DNA from: Brumimicrobium sp040882265
GTDB taxonomy: Bacteria > Bacteroidota > Bacteroidia > Flavobacteriales_D > Crocinitomicaceae
Reading direction: 5' to 3'
NCBI GenBank assembly: GCA_040882265.1
Contig: JBBEBO010000203.1
Coordinates: forward strand, 1 to 10,169
Length of the DNA: 10,169 nt
Numbering within the stretch: the first letter of the stretch is position 1; each line of letters opens with the position of its first letter. The translations under genes and the position numbers were made by a program. Below the pieces are notes generated by a model. The model ran no database searches, was not told the DNA's origin, and saw only the letters and a list, made by a program, of their open reading frames with translations. Of this stretch, positions 1 through 7,159 are shown piece after piece.

Positions 1-397
1 CAATCGATACCTCTTTTGTGATATAAAGCTCACGTTCACGTTCATCGACTCCTTTATACTGCCCACACAAGACGATTATGTTCTCCAGTAAACTTATTTG
101 ATTGCAAGTTTTTTGCTCAAGTAATTCCCCATCAGGTGTTGTGTAAATAATTTCATCATAATTGCGCTCAGCTTTGAGCTTGTCAATGCAATCTGCAATT
201 GGCTGGATAGTCATGACCATACCTGCACCACCACCATATTGATAATCATCTACATTTTTATGCTTGTCAGTTGAATAGTCGCGCAGATTATGAATGTGTA
301 TGTCTACAAGACCTTTTTCCTTTGCTCTTTGTAAGATTGAGTGGTTAAATGGACTTTCCAACAATCCGGGTACAACTGTGAGTATATCTATTCGCAT
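1..397 (-). CDS. trmD: TrmD, tRNA (guanine-N1)-methyltransferase, N-terminal half (partial)
   Basis: TrmD methylates N1 of G37 next to the anticodon in tRNAs with G36-G37, using S-adenosylmethionine, and so prevents +1 frameshifting; it is cytosolic. The 132 visible residues start MRIDILTVVP from an ATG at 397-395 and run off the left edge, while full-length family members have about 225-255 residues. Family marks are HNLRDYSTDKHKNVDD (about 36-51), the glycine-rich GGGAGMVM (55-62), YTTPDGELLEQ (85-95) and LCGQYKGVDERERE (110-123). The last belongs to the trefoil-knot SAM site (CGRYEGIDER in the E. coli enzyme). The rest of the knot and the C-terminal domain are outside the window. The gene is divergent from the peptidase at 453, with 55 bp between the starts. 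A TAAATTTG box lies only 4 bp upstream of the ATG (see promoter). The motifs make this assignment secure. Confidence 0.96.
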   Translation of the reverse strand, partial: MRIDILTVVPGLLESPFNHSILQRAKEKGLVDIHIHNLRDYSTDKHKNVDDYQYGGGAGMVMTIQPIADCIDKLKAERNYDEIIYTTPDGELLEQKTCNQISLLENIIVLCGQYKGVDERERELYITKEVSI

Positions 398-401
398 GGT
401 G

Positions 402-409
402 CAAATTTA
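402..409 (-). promoter_or_regulatory. Candidate Bacteroidota -7 box for trmD
   Basis: Read on the minus strand, 409 to 402 is TAAATTTG, an exact match to the Bacteroidota sigma-A -7 consensus TAnnTTTG. It ends only 4 nt before the trmD ATG (397), so transcription from it would give a leaderless or nearly leaderless mRNA. No TTTG/TTG -33 box is visible at the usual distance. The consensus is short and AT-rich, so chance matches are likely. Confidence 0.3.
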
Positions 410-420
410 AAATGAATCTT

Positions 421-428
421 TAGATTTG
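421..428 (+). promoter_or_regulatory. Candidate Bacteroidota -7 box for the M14 peptidase gene
   Basis: TAGATTTG matches TAnnTTTG exactly and lies 24 bp before the ATG at 453, which would give a leader of about 15-20 nt. No clear -33 TTTG/TTG is present upstream. With the box at 402-409 it forms an outward-facing pair (CAAATTTA...TAGATTTG), so the two divergent genes may share one compact promoter region. Confidence 0.35.
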
Positions 429-452
429 TAAGATTACTAAGAAAATACGCTA

Positions 453-2180
453 ATGAAAAAGAAACTTATATTTTTTTTAATCATTTTTATTATAGCACCC
501 CCTGTATATAGTCAGTTCGATGAAAGTCAACTAATGAAAGGGAATTCCACTCCAACCTACGAGGAAATGGTCGAATTTTATAGCACATTAGCTGATGAGA
601 ATAAAGATATCCAATTGTTTAATATGGGAGAATCTGATTATGGTTTGCCAATTTATTTGTGCTTACTCAATGGTGAAAGCGATTCACTAAAATCTTTTGA
701 TAAAGCAAAAGAGAAAACTACTGTACTTATAAACAATGCAATACATCCAGGCGAGCCATGTGGAGTGAATGCGAGTATGCAAATAGCTTTAGAATTTTCA
801 AAAATGCTAAAAGCTAAAAAGTCCGATTTTCCAGTTGTTGGAATTATTGGAGCTTATAATATTGGGGGAATGAAAAATCGTGGTCAACACAGTAGAGCAA
901 ATCAGGTTGGTCCAGCTGAGCACGGATTTAGAGGAAATGCTCAAAACTTAGACTTAAATAGAGACTTTATTAAAATGGATAGTAAAAATATGTTCACATT
1001 CGCCAATATATTTCACGCTTTAGACCCCGATATTTTTGTTGACACGCATACGAGTAATGGGGCAGACTATCAATACACATTGACTTATATAGCGCCAATT
1101 AAAGAAAAACTTGCACCAACCCTTAAAACTATAATTTACAACGATTTAATCCCTCAAATTCACAAGAATATTCCCGCAAAATGGGGGTATGACCCAATTA
1201 CCTATGTGAATATGAAAGGAAAAACACTGGATGAAGGAATAGTTGATTATAATGCTACTGCAAGGTATTCAATGGGGTATGTAGATTTATTTAATACAAT
1301 CAGTTTTACAACAGAAACACACATGCTAAAGCCTTTTGAAGATCGAGTACGCTCTACTTATGGTTTTTTGCTTGAAATTATTGGTTATGCAATGACAAAC
1401 GCATCAAAAATTGAAAAAGCCAGAGACGATGCTTTTGAATTTGACCTTAAGCAAAAAAAATATTTTGCAAATTACAAAGCTGATACTGTCAGAGACAGCA
1501 TTTTATTTGATGGTTATGAATGGAATCATATTGATAGTGATATAACTGAAGAAAAACGCCTTTTTTACGATAAAAAGAAGCCTTTTTCAAAATATATTCC
1601 GCATTACAACTCTTTTATTCCCGATGATACCCTTGAAACTCCTGAATATTTTGTAATTCAAAGTCAGGAAGAAGATATAATAGAGCGATTGAAAGCGAAT
1701 AAGATTGAAATGACTAAGCTTTCGAAGGATACAACTATTGAAGTTCAAATTCAACGCGTAAAAGAGTATTCAACTGTCGAAAAACCGTACGAAGGTCATT
1801 ATTTACACTATAATACGAATATTCAAAAAGAAATGAAAGAGATAACTTTTAAAAAAGGGGACTATTTAATTCCTTCAAACCAAAAGAAGAAACGTTTTTT
1901 GGTTCATGTTCTTTCAGCAACATTTTTAGATAGTTATTTTAACTGGAATTTTATGGACAGTTACTTACAGCAAAAAGAGTATTTTTCTCCATACGTTTTC
2001 GAAGAAATAGCACTGGATTTATTAAATAACAACACATCTTTAAAAACTGCTTTTGAAAAGAAAAAAGCGCAAGACAAATCCTTTGAGGAGAGTCGTTGGG
2101 AGCAATTACTATTTCTGTATAAAAACTCTCCTTACTACGAATCGACACATAATCGATTGCCTGTTTTCTTTATATTGTAA
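453..2180 (+). CDS. Secreted M14-family zinc carboxypeptidase-like protein
   Basis: A predicted exported metallopeptidase of the M14 (carboxypeptidase A-like) fold, 575 aa. Residues 1-20 form a signal peptide (basic KKK, hydrophobic core, cleavage near VYS-Q), so it probably acts in the periplasm or outside the cell. The catalytic set is intact: zinc ligands H98-P-G-E101 and H199 (in FVDTHTSNGA), the substrate-carboxylate pair N169-R170 (NLDLNRDF), and a candidate general base E288 (FTTETHML). The peptidase domain takes up about residues 33-315. The remaining 260 residues (316-575) form a C-terminal half of unknown function with no motif I recognise, ending HNRLPVFFIL. The ATG at 453 is chosen because the signal peptide starts there; no Shine-Dalgarno site is seen, as is normal in Bacteroidota. 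It is probably transcribed alone, since the long palindrome follows the stop. The natural substrate cannot be read from sequence; M14 members of this kind may cleave peptides or cell-wall-derived peptides. Confidence 0.88.
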   Translation: MKKKLIFFLIIFIIAPPVYSQFDESQLMKGNSTPTYEEMVEFYSTLADENKDIQLFNMGESDYGLPIYLCLLNGESDSLKSFDKAKEKTTVLINNAIHPGEPCGVNASMQIALEFSKMLKAKKSDFPVVGIIGAYNIGGMKNRGQHSRANQVGPAEHGFRGNAQNLDLNRDFIKMDSKNMFTFANIFHALDPDIFVDTHTSNGADYQYTLTYIAPIKEKLAPTLKTIIYNDLIPQIHKNIPAKWGYDPITYVNMKGKTLDEGIVDYNATARYSMGYVDLFNTISFTTETHMLKPFEDRVRSTYGFLLEIIGYAMTNASKIEKARDDAFEFDLKQKKYFANYKADTVRDSILFDGYEWNHIDSDITEEKRLFYDKKKPFSKYIPHYNSFIPDDTLETPEYFVIQSQEEDIIERLKANKIEMTKLSKDTTIEVQIQRVKEYSTVEKPYEGHYLHYNTNIQKEMKEITFKKGDYLIPSNQKKKRFLVHVLSATFLDSYFNWNFMDSYLQQKEYFSPYVFEEIALDLLNNNTSLKTAFEKKKAQDKSFEESRWEQLLFLYKNSPYYESTHNRLPVFFIL

Positions 2181-2220
2181 GACTATTGTCCGACATAAAT
2201 TGAGATCTCTCATTTCATTA

Positions 2221-2284
2221 GAGGTCGTGTGATATACTGTAGGGACGAACGGCCGTTCGTCCCTACAGTATATCCTACAACCTC
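2221..2284. repeat. 64-bp near-perfect palindrome (REP/MITE-like) with a perfect 44-bp core
   Basis: Positions 2231-2274 are a perfect 44-bp palindrome centred on GGCC (2251-2254); each arm contains GTAGGGACGAAC. On the same axis the symmetry extends to 2221-2284: GAGGT (2221-2225) pairs with ACCTC (2280-2284), and only three positions fail (2226/2279, 2229/2276 which is a G-T, 2230/2275). Transcribed, it would form a 32-pair stem with almost no loop. It lies 40 bp after the M14 peptidase stop and has no T-run behind it, so it is not a standard intrinsic terminator, although it may stop RNA decay or transcription. The GTAGGGNCGAAC...GTTCGNCCCTAC pattern resembles dispersed palindromic repeats I recall from several bacterial genomes; copy number cannot be tested here. 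Short ORFs across it (giving CRDERPFVPT on both strands) are by-products of the symmetry. Confidence 0.85.
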
Positions 2285-2484
2285 GAAATTTAACACAACC
2301 CCGCTTCACCTCGCAATGCATTTAGCGAACGATTATTATCTACTGGTAAACTTTCCGAAAGACATTTTTAAAAATTCTATTAAAAAAGACTTTTTTATTG
2401 TAGAAAAAATTCTACATTTAATGAGTTGATTGAACTAATCATCGATTGTAGTGTTTAACATTTAAAGTAGTTAATTTATTATAA
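2285..2484. other. Rest of the gap before the signalling operon; leader with AT-rich hairpins
   Basis: No gene is seen here. The first 40 bp (to about 2325) has short CCTCG repeats (2281-2285, 2312-2316) and may belong to the same composite repeat as the palindrome. Two weak AT-rich inverted repeats follow: AAAAAAG-a-CTTTTTT (2382-2396) and TGTAGAA-aaaa-TTCTACA (2399-2416). The latter is a tidy 7-bp stem that could be an operator or a weak terminator. The nearest approach to a promoter for the operon is TTG (2446-2448), 23 bp, then TAATTTAT (2472-2479, one mismatch to TAnnTTTG), 5 bp before the ATG. That would leave nearly no leader, so the promoter remains open. Confidence 0.4.
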
Positions 2485-2850
2485 ATGGCTAAACCAGTTT
2501 TATTAATTATTGATGATGAGCAGGATATAAGAGCTTTGTGTTCTTGTATAGTTAAGCGATCATTTGATTTTGAAATAGTTGAAGCTGGTTCTTTGCAAGA
2601 AACAAATGAAGTCCTTAAAACAATTGTACCTGACTATGTTATTTTAGATTTACATTTAAAAGACGGAGTTGGTTTTGATTTAATGCCTGCAATTCATAAA
2701 GTAAATGCTAAAGCCAAAGTTTTAATAGTTACAGCCTACAATCATTGTGATGAAAAGCGAAAATCAATTGATCTTGGAGCTTTTGGTTTGCTGGGAAAAC
2801 CTTTTGAATCCGAAGAGTTAGTAGAAAGAATTAATGAAATAATTCAGTAA
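2485..2850 (+). CDS. Stand-alone CheY-like receiver (single-domain response regulator)
   Basis: A 121-aa protein consisting only of a receiver domain; it accepts a phosphoryl group from a histidine kinase and works in the cytosol. All active-site residues are present: acidic pair D10-D11 (LLIIDDEQD), phosphoacceptor D55 (YVILDLHLKDG), switch T83 (LIVTAYN) and K105-P106 (GLLGKPFES). There is no output domain, and the length equals a bare receiver, so it should act by protein contact or as a phosphate shuttle or sink in a relay. It is the first gene of a four-gene operon, 16 bp upstream of the NtrC-type regulator. The likeliest phosphodonor is the membrane kinase at 4251, because kinases with its phytochrome-like core often pair with free receivers (inference). 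The ATG is directly preceded by TAA and no ribosome site is visible. CysC19 and Cys21 (LCSC) are not part of the usual receiver signature. Confidence 0.93.
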   Translation: MAKPVLLIIDDEQDIRALCSCIVKRSFDFEIVEAGSLQETNEVLKTIVPDYVILDLHLKDGVGFDLMPAIHKVNAKAKVLIVTAYNHCDEKRKSIDLGAFGLLGKPFESEELVERINEIIQ

Positions 2851-2866
2851 TTAAATTTTTTAAGCT

Positions 2867-4246
2867 TTGAAAAGGATACTTATAGTAGATGATGATGTTG
2901 ACATCTGTACACTTTTAAAAAGGTTTTTAGAGCGAAACAATTTTAAAGTTGATACTGCTTTTAAAGGAAGTGATGGTGTTTTAAAAGCCAATCAAAATAA
3001 ATACGATGTAATTCTCACAGATTTCCGGTTACCAGATATGGATGGGATAGAGGTTTTGCGTGCAATTAAAAAAATAGACCCTTCTATTCCTGTGATTATC
3101 ATAACTGGTTATTCAGATGTTAGCCAAGCGGTAAAAGTAATTCGTTTGGGAGCTTTTGAATATGTTACAAAGCCAATTTATCCTGAAGAAATTTTGATCA
3201 TTGTCCAAAATGCACTAGAATCAAGTGAAAAACAAGAAAAGATAGCTTCAAAAAACGATATAAATGTTCAAAAAACGATAATTAAATCTGAAACTTCTGA
3301 ATATCTTTTTGGTAAGAGTCCGAGCTCTCAAAAAATTCAAAGAATGATAGAACTTGTTGCTCCAACTGATATGACTGTTGTGGTTTTAGGGGAAAGTGGA
3401 ACAGGTAAAGAAGTTGTAGCGAGAATGATTCATCAAAACTCCAACAGAAGTCAAGCACCGTTTGTACCTGTCGACTGTGGAGCACTTCCAAAAGAGTTAG
3501 CTGGTAGTGAACTTTTTGGACATGAAAAAGGCGCATATACGGGAGCGGTAAATTCAAAAAGAGGACATTTTGAAATGGCGAATGGAGGAACGCTCTTCTT
3601 GGATGAAATTGGAAACCTTTCTTATGAAAATCAAGTTAAATTACTTCGTGTTTTACAAGAAAGAGCGATTCGTAGAATGGGTAGTGAAAAAGACATCCCT
3701 GTTGACGTAAGAATCATTGTTGCAACGAATGAAGATCTTAAAAAAGCAATTAGTAGAGGAAATTTTAGAGAAGATATATATTTTAGAATTAATGAATTTA
3801 ATATTGAACTTCCGCCTTTAAATGGCAATATTCAGGATTTAAAAGATTACGTTGATTTCTTTCTTAAAAAGTCAAACGAAGAGCTTGGAAAGCGTATTGA
3901 AAGCATTGATGATGAGGTGATGCAAGCTATTTGTAATTACTCTTGGCCTGGAAATATAAGGGAAATAAAGAATGTTATGAAGCGCTTGGTTTTGTTAACC
4001 ACTGGAAGTTCAATAAAAAAAGATGTTCTACCTAATGAAATACTAAATCCTAATTCGGTTTCAAAGTTTGGAGAAGCAGAAAAAGATTTACCTTACAACC
4101 TTAAGTCAATAGTCGAGATAGCTGAATCAAAAGCAATATTAAGAGCTTTAGAAGCGACAAATTTTAATAAAAGTAAATGTGCAGAATTATTAGGGGTTGA
4201 TCGCAAAACATTATACAATAAAATGAATGCATACGGTTTAATTTAG
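2867..4246 (+). CDS. NtrC-family sigma-54-dependent response regulator (TTG start)
   Basis: A 459-aa activator of sigma-54 RNA polymerase. Domain 1 (about 1-120) is a receiver with D8/D9, phosphoacceptor D52 (ILTDFRLPDMDG), T80 and K102-P103. Domain 2 (about 148-385) is an AAA+ ATPase with Walker A GESGTGKE (175-182), the sigma-54-contacting loop GAYTGA (222-227, the common Tyr variant of GAFTGA), Walker B GTLFLDEIG (241-249), arginine-finger region FREDIYFRIN (300-309) and sensor II WPGNIRE (360-366). Domain 3 (about 415-459) is a Fis-type helix-turn-helix (NKSKCAELLGVDRKTLYNKM). All parts needed for activity are intact. The start is TTG at 2867: an in-frame stop lies 6 bp upstream (2861-2863) and the receiver's first strand (KRILIVDDD) begins at once, so no ATG start is possible. 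It lies 16 bp after the receiver gene and 4 bp before the kinase gene. Its target promoters are not identified. Confidence 0.95.
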   Translation: MKRILIVDDDVDICTLLKRFLERNNFKVDTAFKGSDGVLKANQNKYDVILTDFRLPDMDGIEVLRAIKKIDPSIPVIIITGYSDVSQAVKVIRLGAFEYVTKPIYPEEILIIVQNALESSEKQEKIASKNDINVQKTIIKSETSEYLFGKSPSSQKIQRMIELVAPTDMTVVVLGESGTGKEVVARMIHQNSNRSQAPFVPVDCGALPKELAGSELFGHEKGAYTGAVNSKRGHFEMANGGTLFLDEIGNLSYENQVKLLRVLQERAIRRMGSEKDIPVDVRIIVATNEDLKKAISRGNFREDIYFRINEFNIELPPLNGNIQDLKDYVDFFLKKSNEELGKRIESIDDEVMQAICNYSWPGNIREIKNVMKRLVLLTTGSSIKKDVLPNEILNPNSVSKFGEAEKDLPYNLKSIVEIAESKAILRALEATNFNKSKCAELLGVDRKTLYNKMNAYGLI

Positions 4247-4250
4247 GTTT

Positions 4251-5669
4251 ATGAGAAAGAACAAATTAAGTTATTATAATTATTTCCTCATTTTATCACT
4301 GGTATTAATTGCTGGTTATTCCTTGACCTCTTTGTTTTTTCTGAATAGAACAAGTTCTTCAGGAGAGCAAGCAGCCACTTATGGAAGTACAGTAGAGCAG
4401 TCCAATGCTATTATTCAGCAAACTTATGGGATGGAATCTGTGGCGCATGCTTATTTATTAACGAATTGCAAAACGTATTATAAAGAGTTATTAAAAAAGA
4501 AGGAAGTGCTTTTAAAAGACTTTGAATTACTTCACAATCATTGTCATAAAAACGAAGTTGGAGAGCATCATACGCACAATTTAGAAGATTTATTAAATCA
4601 AAGAATTAAGAGCGTTGAACATTTAGTTTTTAAAGATTCTCTCCACAACCTGGATAACGAACTAAGAAAAGAATTAATTTCAAGTGGAAATGAGTTAACA
4701 GATAGTATCATTTCAACACTGGAGCTGATTCGTTCAGAAAGTAATTTGAAACAGACAGAAAACAGGGTTCATGCTGAAGAAGCAACGCAAAATGCAATGT
4801 TTATGTTATCCATTTTTGGTGTAGTAATGCTGTTTATTGTTTTTATTAGCTTTTCTAAAATGCGAAAGGAGATTTTAATAAACGAGCGAAAAACGTCTGA
4901 AATAAATCAAATTAACGTTGAGTTAAAATCAATGAATGAAAACCTAGAAAATTTTGCTTATGTGGCCTCTCATGATTTAAATGAACCATTGCGTAAGATC
5001 AGAACTTTTGGAGATTTGATAAAAGATGAGTTTAGAAATGAGAATTGGAACAAGGACTTAATTTCTTCTCATCTAAGTAGAATGCAAGGAGCTTCAGAGC
5101 GAATGCAACAACTCATTCACGATTTGCTTTCATATTCAAGGGTCACGCGTCAATACGAAATGTCTGATAAAATAAACTTGAATGAAGTTGTAAAAACGGT
5201 ACTGAGTGATTTAGAGGTTTCAATTGAAGAACTGGATGGGGCTATAGAAATTAAGAAGCTTCCAGATAACATTCATGCCGATGCGGTTCAAATGAGGCAA
5301 TTGTTTCAAAATTTATTGAGCAATGCTCTAAAGTTTCACAAACCAGATGTACCGCCTAAAGTGGTTATTGATACAAAGATGGTTGACGCTTCACAACTTC
5401 CTATAAAAGAACTTAGAGAGAAAAACAATAAAAATTATTGGGCTATTAGCATTAGAGATAACGGCATTGGATTTAACGAAAAGTACTCGGATAAAATTTT
5501 TGCCGTATTTCAACGACTCCATGGTAGGTCCACTTATGACGGGACGGGTATTGGGTTGTCAATTTGTAAGAAAATTTGTGAAAATCATAAAGGAGCAATT
5601 TCAGCTCAATCGGAGGAAGGTGAAGGCTCAATATTCTTTGTATTTTTGCCTATAAACAATAACGAATGA
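4251..5669 (+). CDS. Membrane sensor histidine kinase with CHASE3-like periplasmic domain
   Basis: A 472-aa inner-membrane kinase. TM1 is about residues 10-31 and TM2 about 183-202; between them lies a mostly helical loop of about 150 residues, CHASE3-like in size and in its MESVAHAYLLTN segment. A short coiled coil (about 203-235) leads to the dimerisation/phosphotransfer domain with H241 (YVASHDLNEPLRKIRTFGDL), the phytochrome-like HisKA type. The ATP-binding domain has an N box (FQNLLSNALKF, N354/N358), G1 DNGIGF (403-408), F box IFAVFQRLH (416-424) and G2 GTGIGL (431-436), and is complete. The sensor loop contains HNHCHKNEVGEHHTH (95-109), six His and one Cys, plus Cys73; this may be a metal site (inference, see findings). 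There is no attached receiver, so the phosphate must go to a partner: the free receiver at 2485 or the receiver of the next kinase. The stop overlaps the next start by 4 bp, indicating translational coupling. Confidence 0.93.
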   Translation: MRKNKLSYYNYFLILSLVLIAGYSLTSLFFLNRTSSSGEQAATYGSTVEQSNAIIQQTYGMESVAHAYLLTNCKTYYKELLKKKEVLLKDFELLHNHCHKNEVGEHHTHNLEDLLNQRIKSVEHLVFKDSLHNLDNELRKELISSGNELTDSIISTLELIRSESNLKQTENRVHAEEATQNAMFMLSIFGVVMLFIVFISFSKMRKEILINERKTSEINQINVELKSMNENLENFAYVASHDLNEPLRKIRTFGDLIKDEFRNENWNKDLISSHLSRMQGASERMQQLIHDLLSYSRVTRQYEMSDKINLNEVVKTVLSDLEVSIEELDGAIEIKKLPDNIHADAVQMRQLFQNLLSNALKFHKPDVPPKVVIDTKMVDASQLPIKELREKNNKNYWAISIRDNGIGFNEKYSDKIFAVFQRLHGRSTYDGTGIGLSICKKICENHKGAISAQSEEGEGSIFFVFLPINNNE

Positions 5670-7102
5670 GTCTAAAAGTATTAATTATTGAAGATGACGA
5701 AGATGATTATATCATCATGAAGCATTTTTTATCAAAGATTAAAACAGTAGATTACGATGTGTATTGGTGTAATGACTTTGATGAAGCAGAGCAAGCCATA
5801 CTTAAAGATGAACACGATATTTATTTAGTTGATCATTTTTTGGGAAAAGGTGAGGGGATTGAGATCATTGAACGCATAAGAAAGCGAAATATATTAAAGC
5901 CCTTAATTTTATTAACTGGAGCTGGAAATTTTAACGTGGATGAAAAAGCCATGGAGAAAGGAGCTTCTGATTTTATAGTCAAAAAAGAAGTTAGAACTGA
6001 TACCCTAGAACGAACGCTTCGTTATGCTGTTGAAAGATACCATCAGCAAAGGTTTATTCGTCAACAAGAGAAAAAATATAGAAGCCTTTTTGAGTTGAGC
6101 ATGGAGCCTATTTTAATTTTAAACAAATCATTTGATATTGTTGAATTTAACGCAGCATTTCATCGTGTTTTTAAAGAGTTAGAGTCGGAAGAGCAACATT
6201 TAACAGATTTTGTTTTTGAGGACTTGTTTAAGTATCATTTCGACTTTGAAGCAATTAAAATAAAGCTAAAAAAAGAGGGTTTTGTTCAGGGCTTTAAAAC
6301 CTCAATGCGAAATGGTGACAAAGATTTAATTGTGATACTCTCTATTGCTCATTTACCAAGTGAATCTGTTAAAAACGATGGATCATATCAAGTTGCTATT
6401 AATGATGTTTCTAGCTTGATGGAAAAGGAAAGTGAGCTTCAAAAAATGGAAAAATTAAGCATGACAGGTCGAATGGCTAGAATGATAGCCCACGAAGTGC
6501 GCAATCCTTTAACAAATATAAATCTAGCGTTGGGAGAATTGTCCGAAATTATTTCAGAAAATAACGAAGCACGTGTTTTTGAAGTCATGATTTCTCGAAA
6601 TACCAAACGAATTTCTACACTTATCGATGATTTGTTGAAATCAGCAAAACCGCCTGAGTTGGAAATTGTCAATACAAACCTCCAAGAAATTATCAATTCT
6701 GCTATTGACTTTTGCGGTGACCGAATTAAACTTCAAAATATAGATTTTAAAAAGGCTTTTCCCGATGAATTAATTGAGGGGCGTTGGGATCCCGAAAAAC
6801 TGAAGATAGCGATTGTGAATATTATGACAAATGCTATTGAAGCGATGAATGAGACTCAAAACCCTTTTCTAAGTGTTATACTTTCGAAAGAGGAAGACCG
6901 GCCAGTTATTTATATCAAAGATAATGGAAAAGGAATGGATGAGGACACTCAAAATAGTTTGTATGATCCTTTTTTTACAAACCGAAAAGATGGTTTAGGT
7001 CTTGGTATGACAGCGACTTTAAATATCATCAGTATGCATAAAGGAAAAATTCAGCTAAAATCTGAAGTAAATGAAGGTACTGAATTTAAGTTGTTTCTTT
7101 AA
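5666..7102 (+). CDS. Soluble hybrid kinase: receiver-PAS-histidine kinase (NtrB/ZraS-like core)
   Basis: A 478-aa cytosolic protein without membrane segments. An N-terminal receiver (1-125) has D10/D11, phosphoacceptor D56 (IYLVDHFLGKGEG), T84 and K106; the usual Pro after the Lys is replaced (VKKEV), as is common in receivers fused in front of kinases. A PAS-like domain follows (about 136-250, starting YRSLFELSMEPILIL). The kinase core has H276 (MIAHEVRNPLTNINLAL), N box IVNIMTNAIEAM (383-394), G1 DNGKGM (419-424), DPFFTNR (434-440) and G2 GLGLGM (443-448). The HEVRNPLT box is that of NtrB, AtoS and ZraS kinases, which phosphorylate NtrC-type regulators, so its likely target is the regulator at 2867. 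The receiver at its front suggests that its activity is set by phosphorylation from another kinase, most simply the membrane kinase upstream (inference). ATG overlaps the preceding TGA (ATGA, 5666-5669). It is the last gene of the operon; the next gene is convergent. Confidence 0.92.
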   Translation: MSLKVLIIEDDEDDYIIMKHFLSKIKTVDYDVYWCNDFDEAEQAILKDEHDIYLVDHFLGKGEGIEIIERIRKRNILKPLILLTGAGNFNVDEKAMEKGASDFIVKKEVRTDTLERTLRYAVERYHQQRFIRQQEKKYRSLFELSMEPILILNKSFDIVEFNAAFHRVFKELESEEQHLTDFVFEDLFKYHFDFEAIKIKLKKEGFVQGFKTSMRNGDKDLIVILSIAHLPSESVKNDGSYQVAINDVSSLMEKESELQKMEKLSMTGRMARMIAHEVRNPLTNINLALGELSEIISENNEARVFEVMISRNTKRISTLIDDLLKSAKPPELEIVNTNLQEIINSAIDFCGDRIKLQNIDFKKAFPDELIEGRWDPEKLKIAIVNIMTNAIEAMNETQNPFLSVILSKEEDRPVIYIKDNGKGMDEDTQNSLYDPFFTNRKDGLGLGMTATLNIISMHKGKIQLKSEVNEGTEFKLFL

Positions 7103-7159
7103 CCCTGAAAACTACAATTTTTTTGGAGTTAGAGTGGTTAAAGAAGAATGAGGAAGACC

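Noticed and set aside
2382..2416. AAAAAAG-A-CTTTTTT and TGTAGAA-AAAA-TTCTACA as intrinsic terminators
   Set aside because: The first has no room for a loop, the second lacks a GC-rich stem and a proper T-run; kept only as notes in the gap entry.
2109..2429. Short ORFs on both strands over the palindrome (66 and 70 aa, both containing CRDERPFVPT)
   Set aside because: Both are open because the palindrome reads the same on the two strands; one needs a GTG start, the other overlaps the peptidase 3' end, and neither looks like a protein family.
5467..5655. Small plus-strand ORF inside the first kinase gene
   Set aside because: Alternate-frame shadow of the conserved ATP-binding domain.
7110..7130. 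AACTACAA-TTTTT-TTGGAGTT hairpin in the 57-bp convergent gap as a shared terminator
   Set aside because: One mismatch in an 8-bp AT-rich stem and no clear T-run on either side; too weak, although a terminator is expected between convergent genes.
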